Shown piece by piece: positions 48,501 to 59,875 of a stretch of DNA of 64,000 bases. Source of the DNA: Pagrus major (Eukaryota; Chordata; Actinopteri; Spariformes; Sparidae); the NCBI RefSeq assembly GCF_040436345.1, contig NC_133224.1, positions 13,291,703-13,355,702 on the forward strand. Direction: 5' to 3'. The translations under genes and the position numbers were made by a program. Under the pieces are notes generated by a model. It was not told the origin of the DNA. It saw only the letters and a program-made list of their open reading frames with translations, and made no database searches. Each line of letters opens with the position of its first letter. Position 1 is the first letter of the stretch.

Positions 48501-49734
48501 CACCCAGCTGGATTCCCTGCTTGTGTTTTAAAACTGTGGTGTGTTTCAAGGCATCAGTAGTGAGAAGGAAGCAGAGGCTGAGATTTGTGGTGGTTCATGT
48601 TTGTGTCCTGTTCCCGTCTCAGTGCTATCGTGTTTTCTTTCCTTTTGTTTGGCATTCTCCGACTTTCCTTTGTCTCAAAGGTTGAGGCTTAGTGCTGTGC
48701 TGAATTAGGTTGAAGGAGAACAAAATGTTCCCCCGAGCGCCCCCCTTACCTCATCACGCTGTGACAGCGAAAGCAAAGTCTTGACTGCACGTCAATTAAC
48801 ACTTAGTTTCAGGTCTAAACGCAGTTTTAAAGCAGTTTTCACGTTGACAGAAGTCAAATTCTGATTCTGGTGAAGAAATGATCTGCATTTATTTATTTTC
48901 AGTTCAACAGTAGTTAATTTTAAAGATTAACAGCGCTGGAAGCAGCATTTGTATGTTTTCATTGTAAAACGTTAACTTCCACTAAGTTCCTCCAGATTAC
49001 CTCAAGTAAAACATAACAAATTCAATATGTGTTAGAAGTTACTGAAATCACATTATTATATGTTATTATTAATAGGAAATAATGCAAAACAGATGAATGA
49101 ACATAATACAGTGCATTAGGAAAAGCATAAATAAATACCCACTGAATATACCTCATTACTCAGTAGAGTGCATACCTCCACAATTTCAAATAACACAGAA
49201 TTAAATCCGCCAGATCCAGATTATTATTTGGATCTGCATCACACTGTACTCACTCACACATACCATCTCACAATGTTGAAGAAAGTGAGAAAACGTGTCA
49301 GGATCCGTCCCTTTATCTGGATCCACACCATCTTATCTATTTGCGAGCTGGTGCATCACCACATGCTTGAACAGTGTCCTCAGATCAGGAGAGGTCTGCT
49401 TGCCTCCGCCATCCACTGCCAGTCTAATGAGACAGTGACCTTGCTGCATGTTTATGTATTCAGAGTCATTTCATTAATATCTGAGGAGGACGTATGTAAC
49501 TCTGCAGCTGCTACACTGTGCAACCACAACTCCAAACATATGTGGGTACAAAGTAGTGCAGCTCATTACCAGATCAATAGATTTATGGTCTAACTAACAA
49601 CATGTGATGAGTTATTAGCAGTTTAGTGACATTACATTACTCTCTTTAAAATGTCAGTGTTACAGTTTACATGGGTGCTCCAGTAATGTAGTACTGTTCT
49701 TCCTTGTACTGTACTTGTTGAAGACACATTAAAA
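48501..49734. other. Intergenic stretch, no gene seen
   Basis: An open frame at 49,168-49,593 (141 residues) shows no recognisable domain, and its codons look like ordinary non-coding sequence. The short stretch around 49,200-49,260 (AATTAAATCCGCCAGATCCA) resembles a common dispersed repeat. Nothing else is supported. Confidence 0.5.
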
Positions 49735-50935
49735 TCCATAATGCAGCTCAGCTATTTCATGCCTTTACCATTTCAGTTTGCCACATGCTGACTTCCTGTA
49801 GATCATATGAACACACTAACAGGACTGCAAGCATTCACTTCCCCAGCAGAGAGCAGCTGTGGCTCTGCTGTTGACATTAGCAGTATTTTCAGGTGGTGTA
49901 ACTATAAAACGATGGCAGGTGAGATACAACAGGTCTATCTTTCTTGTGAAATGTTTGCTATTTCCACATTGTTTCCCACATGCCTGCCTCTGACCACATG
50001 CTTTGTGCTGTTCCTCTACTTTCTGTACTTTTGCGCTGCATCAGTGGCTCATATCTGTGTTGCTCTCTCCAGCCTTATCTCAGTTCCTTCCTCTGCCTGT
50101 GTTCGACTCCTTACTCTGGTGCTCGATGTGTTTTCCCTTCCTCTGTCTGCAGATGCCTGTCTGTCTCTGTGCAACGTCTCTTCCTAGCTAACTAACTAGC
50201 TAACTGTAGCTGCTGTTAGCTAGTTAGCAAGTATTTCTTGTCTTATGGACTAACATTAATTAATGGGGGGTTTACCTATTAATCCATTCCTTTTGAGAGT
50301 TGCTGCCTTGTATTTACACACAGACATAATATATCAAATGCTCATGACAATAACACATTTGCAATATCTTGTAGAATCTTAACTTGAAAATGTTGTACAC
50401 ATTGCAGGAAACAGCACAGTTGTGTGTGTGTGCCAGCCGGGCCTCATGTTTCATGTAAGTGAATCAAAGTCTGCTGCGAAACATTTGTCTTTACGGAAGA
50501 GACGTTGCACAGAGACAGACAGGCAGAGAGAGAGGAAGGGAAAACAAGTCGAGCACCAGAGTAAGGAGTTGAGCACAAGCAGAGGAAGGAACTGAGATAA
50601 GGCTGGAGAGAGAAACACAGATATGAACCACTGATGCAGCACAAAAGTACAGAAAGTAGAGGAACAGCACAAAGCATGTGGTCAGAGGCAGGCATGTGGG
50701 AAACAATGTGGAAATAGCAAACATTTCACAAGAAAGATAGACCTGTTGTATCTCACCTGCCATCGTTTTATAGTTACACCACCTGAAGATACTGCTAATG
50801 TCGACAGCAGAGCCACAGCTGCTCTCTGCAGGGGAAGTGAAGTGAACACTTGTAGTTCTGTTAGTGTGTTCACATGATCTACAGGGTTAACCCTAACCCT
50901 AACCCTAACTGAAATGGTAAAGGCATGAAATAGCT
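49735..50935. mobile_element. Fold-back (hairpin) element with 450-bp arms
   Basis: Two arms (about 49,735-50,187 and 50,497-50,935) are reverse complements with moderate divergence, separated by a 309-bp loop. Paired landmarks: GGAAGAGACGTTGCACAGAG at the inner edge of the right arm matches the left arm's CTCTGTGCAACGTCTCTTCC. GAAATGGTAAAGGCATGAAA near the outer edge matches TTTCATGCCTTTACCATTTC on the left. The arms contain open frames of about 60-126 codons on both strands, which mirror one another and are not regarded as genes. The loop contains TAGCTAACTAAC-type repeats. Near its right end an 18-bp stretch is replaced by telomere-like repeats. Confidence 0.8.
50886..50910. repeat. Interstitial telomere-like repeat (CCCTAA)n
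   Basis: Three uninterrupted CCCTAA units plus partial units on either side lie inside the outer end of the right fold-back arm. The left arm instead has GTTTGCCACATGCTGACTT at the matching position. CCCTAA is the vertebrate telomere repeat. Confidence 0.9.
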
Positions 50936-52430
50936 GAGGTGGTGATGCTGCCCCCTATTTGTTTGGAGTATTAATTCACCTGGTGGCCATTTTTTTACAT
51001 CCTCTATGACAGTATATGCAATTGTATATGGCGGTATGATAGATATCATATGTATCCTGATATAGTACATTTTACAGGAAGTCAGTTGAGAAGCTGACAA
51101 CCGCAGTTGAACACGTTTGTATGAAACAGGTTTGATATTTATTGGGGCGGCCCCGATGAGTATGGAGCAGTTCGGGAGGTCGGCCCAGATTTCTCCTCTG
51201 ATTGTCAGGAGGGGCAGATTAGGGTCAAATCAGCCTGATGCTCCTGTAGTGTGAGCCTGACCTAACTCTGGATCACTAACACGCCGTTAACAAGCGCAGC
51301 TTTTCAGCACCACTGTTTGTAGGTACAGAGTTGCTAGCATGCCCGCAGATGCTCAGTCCTGAGTGACTGAATGGACCAGCAGTGGGTCTAAAAGCTACAG
51401 GCGACTCCCACTGAGGAGGTGGAATAAGACTCAAAGCTACTACCTGGTAATAGCCTCCTCCATTTTGCTCTTTATTGTTCAGATTTGTTGTCAAAGTTTG
51501 CAAAAGTTGAAGTACAGATGAAAAATTGTGTGTATTTATTACACCGACTCAGGTCAGTCCACTGACTGTTCCCACTGTTTCTACTGCTGGTGGACCAGGC
51601 CTTTAAACTAGCTATATTTAACAATGCATCTTATTCTCTCTATCTCTGCCTTATATCGCTAACACAAAGCAGAGCTTTTCTCAGCAGTTTCCAGACTGGA
51701 TATATCTTGTAGGGAAATGTAATGACATACATCTGTGCTCTCAAGATCAGTCAGTGTGTGGAAGCAGAGCTCTGGTGCCTCCAAACACAATATGGAGAAC
51801 AAGTGTGGACATCTGTCCTACGGGACTGTATCCATCATATCATGTAGTCATGTGACTCACAAACAAGCAGTGTTGGTGGTCAGTGAAGTGACCGTGCTGT
51901 TTCTGTCAGAATGTAATCGTCACACATCAGACAGCTGACAAGAGGAGCATCAGAGTTAAAGTTTACCACAGCACCTTCCACGTGCTGCAGGAGCCTGAGC
52001 CTGACCTGCTCAGCATTGCAATCGGTCGAAGGGCGTCATGTACACTATAGGTGCTTGTTTGTTATGTGTGAATTTGTGTGTGTCAAGTGTACTGTCTGCT
52101 GTTGAATGGTAGGAAGGAAGGCAGACTTTCCCTTCCTCCAATAGACAGCCATTGCATCTGTTTTATGATCCCCACTGAGTGCGTGTGTGTGTGTGCTTTC
52201 TTGTGTAATTACTATTGGTTCAGCACTCTTCAGGTAATAAATACAGCAAACAGTTCTGTCAAGGTTGCTGACACACTGAGACCGTTCATACTCGATTGAC
52301 GTGTGTGTATCTGTGACTGCCGAGGCACTTTGTCATTCAAAGCATTTTGGGAGATACACATTGTTTACAGCTTTTTTTCAAGAGTGAGCTGAGCAGAGAG
52401 GATCAACATCAGGCTCATGTATGTGTGTTC
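50936..52430. other. Intergenic stretch, no gene seen
   Basis: The sequence is of mixed composition with no exon bounded by splice sites and no transposon motif that I recognise. Short open frames at 51,735-51,938 and 52,078-52,299 look like chance. A TGTGTGTGTGTG run occurs near 52,183. Confidence 0.5.
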
Positions 52431-52432
52431 AA

Positions 52433-53130
52433 GGTACAGTTCACCCAAAAATGGAACCTTCAGTCATTCCCTCCTCCCCCCATGCTGATGGAAAGTTAGG
52501 TGAAGTTTCGTAGTCCACACATTATGACACATTATTATAAGAATAGAGCTGGAGTCAGGATGTAGTTAGTTTAGCTTGATATAAAGAGTGGGAGCAGGGG
52601 GAATTGTAAAAGCTAATTATAGCTTGACAAGTAAAGTAGATCAGAGTCATACAGTCAGTGAACTCACTCAGGGATGATAGTTCCAACATTATCTATCTGT
52701 ATCCAACATTAGCCGTTATAAACTTCTGGTCATTAGCAGCAAAACTGAGTACTATGGTGCCTGTACAGAGACTAGAACCAACACCTGTGCTAACAGACAG
52801 AGGAACATAAAGGGCTTGGTGGATTGATTCACCAATAAATTGTTCCAGCCACGTCCTCTAATCTAACACCTTCCTGTTTTTACTGTCTGAACAAACAGGC
52901 TGTTGATCAGTGAGCTTCAGAGGGGATTGTCAGTGTGTTTTTGAACTTTGGACAGAGCCAGGCTAGCTGTTTCCCCCTGTATCCAGTCTTTATGCTAAGC
53001 AACGCTAGCTACATCTTGATTCCAGCTTCGCAGGCGACTGAACACAGAGACATGAGATCGATGCCTATCTACTCAGGAAGGAAAGCCGATTACTTCCAAC
53101 AATGTTGAACTGTTACTTCAGCATTCTGTT
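52433..53130. repeat. Degraded dispersed repeats
   Basis: The left edge reads AAGGTACAGTTCACCCAAAA, a common start of fish inverted-repeat elements that also occurs (as AAGGAACAGTTCACCC) inside both duplication arms. Around 52,985-53,010 the sequence CCAGTCTTTATGCTAAGC matches the repeat with GCATAAAGACTGGAAGC near 8,070 in the left arm. No coding content is seen. Confidence 0.45.
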
Positions 53131-53204
53131 CGTTGTGTCTTCTTCTTACCTTTTTATTATATTGTTTAATTTTTACTATTATTATTGTTTATTGTTATAT
53201 TGAA

Positions 53205-53282
53205 CTGTCCTTTGGCTGCTGTGACGCACAAATTTCCCCATTTACGGGACTAATAAAGGAATTTCTGATTTCTGATTCTGAT
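53205..53282 (+). mobile_element. LINE 3' tail with short terminal repeat
   Basis: The sequence ACAAATTTCCCCATTTACGG followed by GACTAATAAAGGAATTTCTG is the standard 3' end of L2/Rex1-type LINEs in fish (a cap such as AATTTCCCC...AATAAAG, then a short tandem repeat). Here the terminal repeat is TTTCTGA/TTTCTGATTCTGATT. The rest of the element is not recognisable upstream. Confidence 0.6.
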
Positions 53283-54511
53283 TCATGTGAGACTCTTCAG
53301 TTAGTTAAACTGCATCAGCATTGCTTTGGTTACTTTCATCTTAAAATAGGCTGAACACTTGCTAATTTAGAAAGACGACTAACCTCATTACTAGAACAAT
53401 GGACTTGAATGGATCAAACATTGTGTCCTCATCAGTCTCTGAGGGTTCCAGCCTTCTTTTGTGAGAATGATCTGAGATGTGAGAGCAACCATTGACCACT
53501 TCCACTGCATCGACGGAGGAGACAGCAGGCTGCCACAGTTTATATTCTGCCTGATCCCACCTGTAGTGTCTTTGAAATAAATATACAGAACAGAAGACAT
53601 ATTGCTACAAAAGGAGAGGAACCTTTGACTCATGCTAACAAATCTGTTAACAACCCTTCAGCCTCTCTCTCCTCTTTGTCTTATTCTTTTTATTAGCAGA
53701 GAGCAATGACAACATTACCATCAGCAGGCCGCCCACATTCAGCTGCTATGGCTCTCATTGGTTAAAGAGAAAACAAACATAACTGTAGGTAAGTGTCAAT
53801 TATTAAATAGCTCCAATGACTGTGGGCTGCTGTCTGGTTAATGTGCTCTTTACAAGCTGCTGCCGGTACTCGGATCAATTTCAGGAGAAGTTCACAGTTA
53901 ATGCTGGGGCTGGTGTGATTGTAGAGACAGCAGGAGAACGTTAACAAGATGAACTTTGAAAGTATCCAGCCAAAAAGATTCAACCTCCGCCCTTAAGGGA
54001 CTTCCTCCAGAGACACTCCATGTGTGCTACAGTTGGTTTGCTTTGTTAAACAGGTTCTCTTAACATTTAAGTCTAATAAACCCTTAAATAAACAACTTTG
54101 TTAAATGTTTATTAGAGGCCTGTGACAGCCACCAGCACAGGATTTATTTGATTTATTGACAGCCATCAGGATGTTAAGATGTATTCTACAAATACAACAA
54201 AAATGCTTCTAAACTAAATGACCATCCCTCACTTTAATCTTTGTATGTTTATCATATCAATATTTTAGGCTATCACCTGAATAGCATCAGATGTATTTGT
54301 AGCTTGTGGAAAATAAGCCGTAAAGGTTGTATGTGTATCTGTATGATACATTTTAAGTCGACATTTCATATCTTCTGGGGTTCATCTAATATCCAGGTTG
54401 TAGCTGCAGGTTTTTCAACACTGATTGATGAATGTTGTTTCCATCTCAGCTGACAAAAGCTGATTACATGTCATTTTATTACTTTTTTACTTCAATAAAA
54501 AATATGAACCT
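53283..54511. other. Intergenic stretch, no gene seen
   Basis: No coding sequence, splice-bounded exon or clear transposon is recognised. The composition is AT-rich with short open frames on both strands that show no familiar motif. Confidence 0.5.
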
Positions 54512-54519
54512 AATTAGAT

Positions 54520-55659
54520 TAGGGATGCGCGACATATGTTGGGGCGATGGATTATCGACCCGATAACAGGAATTTTATAGTATTATTTAATGGATCGGAT
54601 GATGAAATTATTGCCGATAAATAGTCCGACAAAAAGAGTGCGCGTTCGTCAAGCTCATGACATCACACTGCTGTGCCTGTGTAGTGCCGCGAAGTGTTTA
54701 GAGCTCATGTAGCCACTGGTGTGGAGGATTTTCACCGAGGCTTTTGCCAGCTAATGGCACATTCGGAGCCCCCGCACACTCTGCAAAGCCACCGCTGCTT
54801 TTCAGACGTGTCCCTGCCAGCTCTGTATGATGTGGTCACCAGACACATTCACAGTCTGACTGACATATGAAGTTTGACGGCTCAGTTGCTGGATGATGAC
54901 TTCAACATAAATCAGATATTATTGATGCACAGGAGTGCTCTGGGTCGCATACAGTGATATGTGAAGCTTTTGAAACTATGTCCAGGCAGTGGATCATTAC
55001 AAAGGAGAGGGTCCACGTTGTACTTCGGGACAATGCTCGCAGTATGGCCAAGGCTATGGAGGACTGTATAGCCCTCACTTTAAAGCTCGCTGTAAACAAG
55101 GCTGTACTGAGCCAAAGAAGTATATCTGACTGTGTTTCGATCGGCAGCAAGGTGGCAGGCCAAATGTGAATTGCCTGTGTCAGTGTTTTATCTGCAGACT
55201 AAGCAGCCACAGGCTCGCCTTTCAGTTCTATAACAGCCTTTATTTTTGCATTGAGGGATGTACTTTTATTTTTTGTTGCAATTACGTATGCTTTAATACA
55301 TCAACATGTCTGATTTGAGATATTGTCAGTGCATTTAATTGATTTTGAATGTATATGCAGAACAGTTGATAAGCCAGAGTACAGAGAAACCTTCCTCACT
55401 CAGAATGAATGAGTTTGGGTCAGAACTGTTCTTTGTTTTTGTTCTGTTAACAGTAGTGATGTCAGAGCTATGGAATATTAAATCATTCATCTTTGCTCAC
55501 TACATCTGAGCCTTTTTACCCTCAGGGCTGCATAAAATACAGGTTATGAACTTTTAAAATACAAAAAATGTGAAATTATTATCAGTATCAGCCATGAGAA
55601 GCAGGTAATTATCAGTTATCGGTATCGGCTGAAAAAAAAATCCATATCGTGCATCCCTA
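54520..55659 (+). mobile_element. hAT element with TIRs and 8-bp target duplication, internally deleted
   Basis: The ends are inverted repeats: TAGGGATGCGCGACATATG on the left, and on the right a sequence whose reverse complement is TAGGGATGCACGATATGGA. They are flanked by AATTAGAT (54,512-54,519) and AATTATAT (55,660-55,667), an 8-bp duplication with one mismatch, as expected of hAT transposons. Inside, about 54,955-55,165 encodes part of a ZBED-type transposase core (ICEAFETMSRQW, then RVHVVLRDNARSMAKAMEDC and LKLAVNKAVLSQRSI). Other reading frames around 54,740-54,900 preserve shorter shreds. BED finger and C-terminal domain are gone and frames are broken, so it is a deleted, non-autonomous copy. 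Confidence 0.85.
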
Positions 55660-55667
55660 AATTATAT

Positions 55668-56400
55668 TCAACAATCAAACAAGCAAACAATCAAAATGCT
55701 ACTGAAACAGGTCTTTATGTTGTAGTAATAGATGTACAATATATGGCTTTCTTAGACCAAGGAGTGAAGTCAGCAGCAGTTAGTGGACACTACTCCAACA
55801 CGACGTCTGTCAGGAAGCTATAAACATGAATATAAAGTCACAGTGTGATTAAGACAAAAGTGTCATTTTGTATTGATGGCAAAAGACAGGCTCTGATGAG
55901 TGACAGGCCACAGAGGTCAGCAGGAAAGTGCTGCTGCAGCGTCCGTCTGTTCAGTCCACACTGAGTCAGGATTCAAAAGGTGTCCAGCCTTGAAAAGATG
56001 TGGGCAGTCGATCAACTCAGAGCCTGTCTGCATCCACACATTTGTTAAAATGGAAGCATGCTCCATTAGACAGACAAGAGAAAGATGTCACAGATGCTTC
56101 AGAAACACTTTCTATATAAAAGCAGAATGTCATGCAGCTTCTCCTTCAGTGTGTCCACATCTCTTCCATTCCAGTTTAAGTACTGGTGAGAAGAACTGTG
56201 CAAATCTGTATTTTGAATCTAAATAGAAGTAACTGTTAACCATGTTATAAACTCAATGACTCATCCGTTACTGTTCAGACATGTTCCTGCAGGACTGCAG
56301 TTCTTAGTACATGAATGCTCTCAGTTTTAAATAGTTTGGACTGATTCATCACTCTTGTTACCTTGCTCTTTGTTACATTTTAATCATTTCATTCCATACT
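55668..56400. other. Intergenic stretch, no gene seen
   Basis: An open frame at 55,900-56,226 (108 residues) has no recognisable domain. No other support for coding was found. The last part (56,390-56,435) is pyrimidine-rich and ends in the splice acceptor of the possible exon that follows. Confidence 0.45.
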
Positions 56401-56435
56401 CATCCTTCTTTTTTCCATGTTTCATTGCCTCCCAG

Positions 56436-56632
56436 GCATCCCCGCTGGCTTTATTTTCCACCTCATGTACAAGCTGAATGTCCAGCAGCCTGTAGTGGTC
56501 ACTACAGTGGAGTCCGGCCTGATCAGCACACACCATTCTCCCAGGATTCACCACACAACCTTTAGGGAGAGAAAGGCAGCTGCCCAGGACTGCAGGGACA
56601 GACGGGCAAAAATGAAGAGAAAGAAAATTTAA
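56436..56632 (+). CDS. Possible terminal exon of an unrecognised gene
   Basis: A pyrimidine-rich tract ending TTTCATTGCCTCCCAG precedes an open stretch of about 65 codons ending in TAA at 56,630-56,632. The predicted peptide begins GIPAGFIFHLMYKLNVQQP, which has a short hydrophobic start, continues VVVTTVESGLISTHH, and ends in a strongly basic tail (DRRAKMKRKKI). The layout of acceptor, open frame and stop is that of a last coding exon. I do not recognise the protein, and no matching upstream exon was found on the plus strand in this window. It may therefore be a chance frame or a relic exon. Confidence 0.3.
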
Positions 56633-56699
56633 AAATTGAGAATAGGTTTATCATTTTTTGTACATGTATAGGCAATATTCAAGTCAGACAAATAATCTA

Positions 56700-56990
56700 T
56701 TCGTAATGAAGTGTTGATGATGAGTTGAGGAGTGTCTCAGTCTGAGGAGTGAAGCTGCTCTGTAGTCTGGTGGTACAGCAGCAGATACTTGTGTATCTGT
56801 TGTCAGATGGCAGCAGGGTGAACAGACTGTGGCTGGGTGGCTGTTGTCTTTTAGTATCTTTGGGCTCTGTGCTGACGTCTCACTTCACTGATGTCACTGA
56901 TGCTCTGTAGATGGTACCAGTGATGTTCTGGGCGGTTTTAGTCACCCACTGTAGAGCCTTCCTGTCTCTGAACCACGCCACTTTGTGATG
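56700..56990 (-). mobile_element. L2-like LINE 3' coding end fragment
   Basis: The minus strand, with frame breaks, gives WFRDRKALQWVTKTAQNITG, a block equivalent to the end of an L2-type LINE. It continues into PSHSLFTLLPSDNRYTSI and a Leu/Ser-rich end. This corresponds to the stretch in the LINE at 43.3-46.5 kb that reads [20 protein letters not shown]. Only the last 90 or so codons remain, out of frame in places. Confidence 0.65.
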
Positions 56991-57338
56991 TTTTTCCTTC
57001 TTAAGTTTCCTTTAGAAGTAGAGCCTCTGCAAAACAAGACCAGTCAAGTGAGTGACTTGCTGCATATTTGTTGCGGCTGTGATGAATCTCTGTCTTGTTT
57101 ACACATGCAGACTGCTCCTGCATTTCTTTCTGCACTTCAAAATGAAACACAGGCTTTGTGCAATCATGTTAGAAGGTGAAAGCACTGATCACAAAACCAG
57201 CACTGTAACACGTACAGATGGGGGAGGGACATGGTACTGTGCACTCCACTGTCATTGGTTGTTGCATAAGCTCATGAGCTAACAGTTTGGGTCAGGCGTA
57301 GAGAGTGTATAATGTGTAATAATGTTTAGTTTTGCTTG

Positions 57339-57779
57339 CGGCTGGTTTGTATAACAAACAGCCAGCAGCGGCGATACTCATACAGGGATTGTGATCTGTA
57401 GTTTCCCCATAAAGAAGCTGACTTTTTTGGCTGTCGCAGTCCCTCCTGACTGACCTGCTGCTGCTCTCCTGGGGTTACGCTCTGGGCGAGAGAGAATATA
57501 CAGGCTGGCTGTATGAAGGGTGGGCTGCCCCTCCATAAGCAGGCTAGTGGCAGAACCCGCCTTGCCAAAACCAAGTAACGTTTCCTGCATCCAAGCTCGG
57601 TGTGTGTGGAGGGGCAGTCCACCATGCGTACACCCGGCCTGTCCGCTCTGCCTCGCCCAGAGACACAGCTGCGAGCTTGCTCGTCCAGCCAAAGAGGACG
57701 TTGTGTTTTCTGGGGAAAGTACAACCTGCAGTCCGCTGCATCACCACCTCCGCTGGCTGTTTGTGATACAAACCAGCCG
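57339..57779. mobile_element. Fold-back MITE, 441 bp, hairpin over its whole length
   Basis: The termini are CGGCTGGTTTGTATAACAAA on the left and TTTGTGATACAAACCAGCCG on the right, reverse complements apart from one or two bases. The pairing continues with mismatches along both halves (for example TCTGTAGTTTCCCC on the left against GGGGAAAGTACAACCTGCAG on the right). The whole element could form one long hairpin. Open frames on both strands are side effects of this symmetry. No transposase is encoded. Confidence 0.75.
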
Positions 57780-57782
57780 TCA

Positions 57783-58780
57783 CAAAAACACCGACACAAC
57801 CAGAGAATATTTGATTAGTATGAGTGCATATCTGATATCTCCAAAACTCTCAACTCACACCAAAACAATCTAGATGGATTAGTAGCACTCCAGGTAAGAG
57901 GGAAAATGTGTTTTTTTGGTGTGTATTGTCCCTTTAAGGTGGAACCAAAGAAGCTCCTGAGAGGTTTTCGTGGTTCGAATATAAAGACATTAATGGATCC
58001 TTCAGGGAATCAAATGGTGAACCAGAATGTTTATAAAGTCAGTAGCTAGATTTAAAATGAATGTCCTTCAGATAGTTCTGCTGAACATAATATTTCTGTT
58101 CATCATGTCAGTCTTTCTGAAGGCTCCGTGGTGTAAATCTACCCAGCATCGTATGACCATTAAGTCATGATATCCAGCCAAGTCCTGAGTGCCTGTCAAT
58201 CACTAATTAAAGAGGCATGTTGTAGCTCTCTCCCAGTCTGCTTCGCACTCCAGTGTGGCCTGTTTCTCATTCCTCAAGGGAATTTGGAAAGTAGCGACTC
58301 CACCCCCGCCACCTCCACCCCATCCTGCCAAAATTGCTGGTTCAAAGACTTCCTGACATCTGGCCACAAGAGTCTCTGCTGGAGGGTGAATGGGAGGATG
58401 GATGGGCTTGACTGATTTACAGGACATGATAGAGGGAGCGACTCTTTGTTTCCTCGGTGTGTGATGTTGTAAAGAGCAGCCATGCAGAGACTTCAGAATA
58501 AGTCTTGTTTGTACACCCACTCTATATAGACAGCATCAATACATTTAAAGTGAAATGGTATGAAAGCCCATGCTTGCAGAAAGCTACGTGGCTACATGTG
58601 ACTATAAATGGCTTGAAATTATAACTACAATGACTCTTCTGATCAACTGATGTTTTCCTGGATGTGATGTAATGTACACAAGTCAACAAAATATATAACA
58701 AAGGTCTAGTCATTTTTAGACATTTTAATGCAGAAATCACATAATATATCTTTAAAAGACCTACACATGACCCTCACCCG
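57783..58780. other. Intergenic stretch, no gene seen
   Basis: No exon or transposon motif is recognised. A short TGTCCCTTTAAGGTGG motif near 57,928 resembles the ends of common inverted-repeat elements. Open frames around 58,167-58,520 on both strands lack recognisable features. Confidence 0.45.
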
Positions 58781-58781
58781 T

Positions 58782-59125
58782 CCCCTATGGGAAAACCATG
58801 TAAAGTTTGGCTAGCAGGCCTGACTGCTGCCAAGAAGATTCTTGCTGGAAGCCTCCTCATGATATTTCCAGTATATCCAGTATATAGTTTTTTGGACATC
58901 TCTTACCTGGAGCTGTCATCAGCAAGAATAAATGGTGCACGAACAGATTTACTGTCAAAAACAGGTATTCCCTGTGTGTATGTACGGTGATGTTGCTGGT
59001 GGAGGGGGTGGGGAAAGCTTCGGGGGATGGGCTGGGTTAAACTCTAAAATGTACTTAGCAAACTGTTATTTTGAATGTAATGTGCTGATTTTGCAATAAA
59101 AAAATAATGATGAAAAAACAAACCT
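58782..59125 (+). mobile_element. L1-like LINE ORF2 C-terminus and 3' end
   Basis: The plus strand encodes KVWLAGLTAAKKILAG followed by FLDISYLELSSARINGA, which is the characteristic C-terminal end of fish L1/Tx1-type ORF2 proteins (a W-LAGL-AAKK-ILA block, then a Y-LELSTAR-NGA block). A GT-rich linker and an end containing TTTTGCAATAAAAAAATAATG and an A-rich tail follow. Everything upstream is missing, so this is a normal short 5'-truncated insertion in the plus orientation. Confidence 0.75.
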
Positions 59126-59623
59126 AGACATTAAAAGCCTAATTCAACTTCTCAGAACTTGGCTATGCTAAGATTGGAAATTCTCTTTAAAGTTTTGGAG
59201 AAAAAATTCAGAGTCAGAATTTTAATATTTACATTATTAATGAAGTAATAATACTAACTCAGAAATAGGTATTTTCCATAACTGAATAAACAAGCAGTTA
59301 TCAGAGGAAAACAAGGTCTCAGACCACTTCTTTACAGTACAGAGAACTAACACAGCAAACTCTAACATGCAGTGAGATCACACTGTATAATAACAGCGCC
59401 TGTCAACAGCCTGCAGGGCTGTGAGGTAACACACCAGGACAGTGACTGTCATATGCTCCTGCTTGTATGTTGCTGCTGTCGCATATCATGAACAGTGTGT
59501 CCGATGAGGCAGTTTACACTGGGAACAGACGAGGAGAGGAGGGAGGGGGGCAGAGAGGTGCTCTGGCAGGATTACTCAACAGGACGGAGCGTGCATTTTA
59601 AACAGATAAGAGAGAGACCGTTA

Positions 59624-59650
59624 GCACGGCACGGCACGGCACGGCACGGC
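59624..59650. repeat. (CACGG)n microsatellite
   Basis: Five or so perfect pentamers GCACG/CACGG in a row, GC-rich and containing a CpG in each unit. Confidence 0.9.
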
Positions 59651-59842
59651 TTTACTCCTGACGTTCTTTAACATTCATTTGGTGTCTTCATTGAGCGTCA
59701 CTAACACAGACCTGCACAGACGGAAAGGAGACAGCAGAGTGTCAGATCTGAGTGATCTGCATCTGCGTCAAACTGCCGCGAGGCACGCTAGAACGGGACC
59801 GGAAATTAAGTGAATTCGCCTTCAAAATAAAAGTGTCAGGTT

Positions 59843-59844
59843 TT

Positions 59845-59875
<31 letters not shown>
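59843..59875. repeat. (TTTC)n microsatellite
   Basis: About eight perfect TTTC tetramers in a row. Confidence 0.95.

Noticed and set aside
49807-50873. Two similar ORFs facing each other (126 and 90 codons)
   Set aside because: They are the two arms of the fold-back element; Cys/Leu-rich translation without domain.
57326-57873. Several 70-157-codon ORFs on both strands
   Set aside because: Produced by the hairpin symmetry of the 57.3-57.8 kb element.
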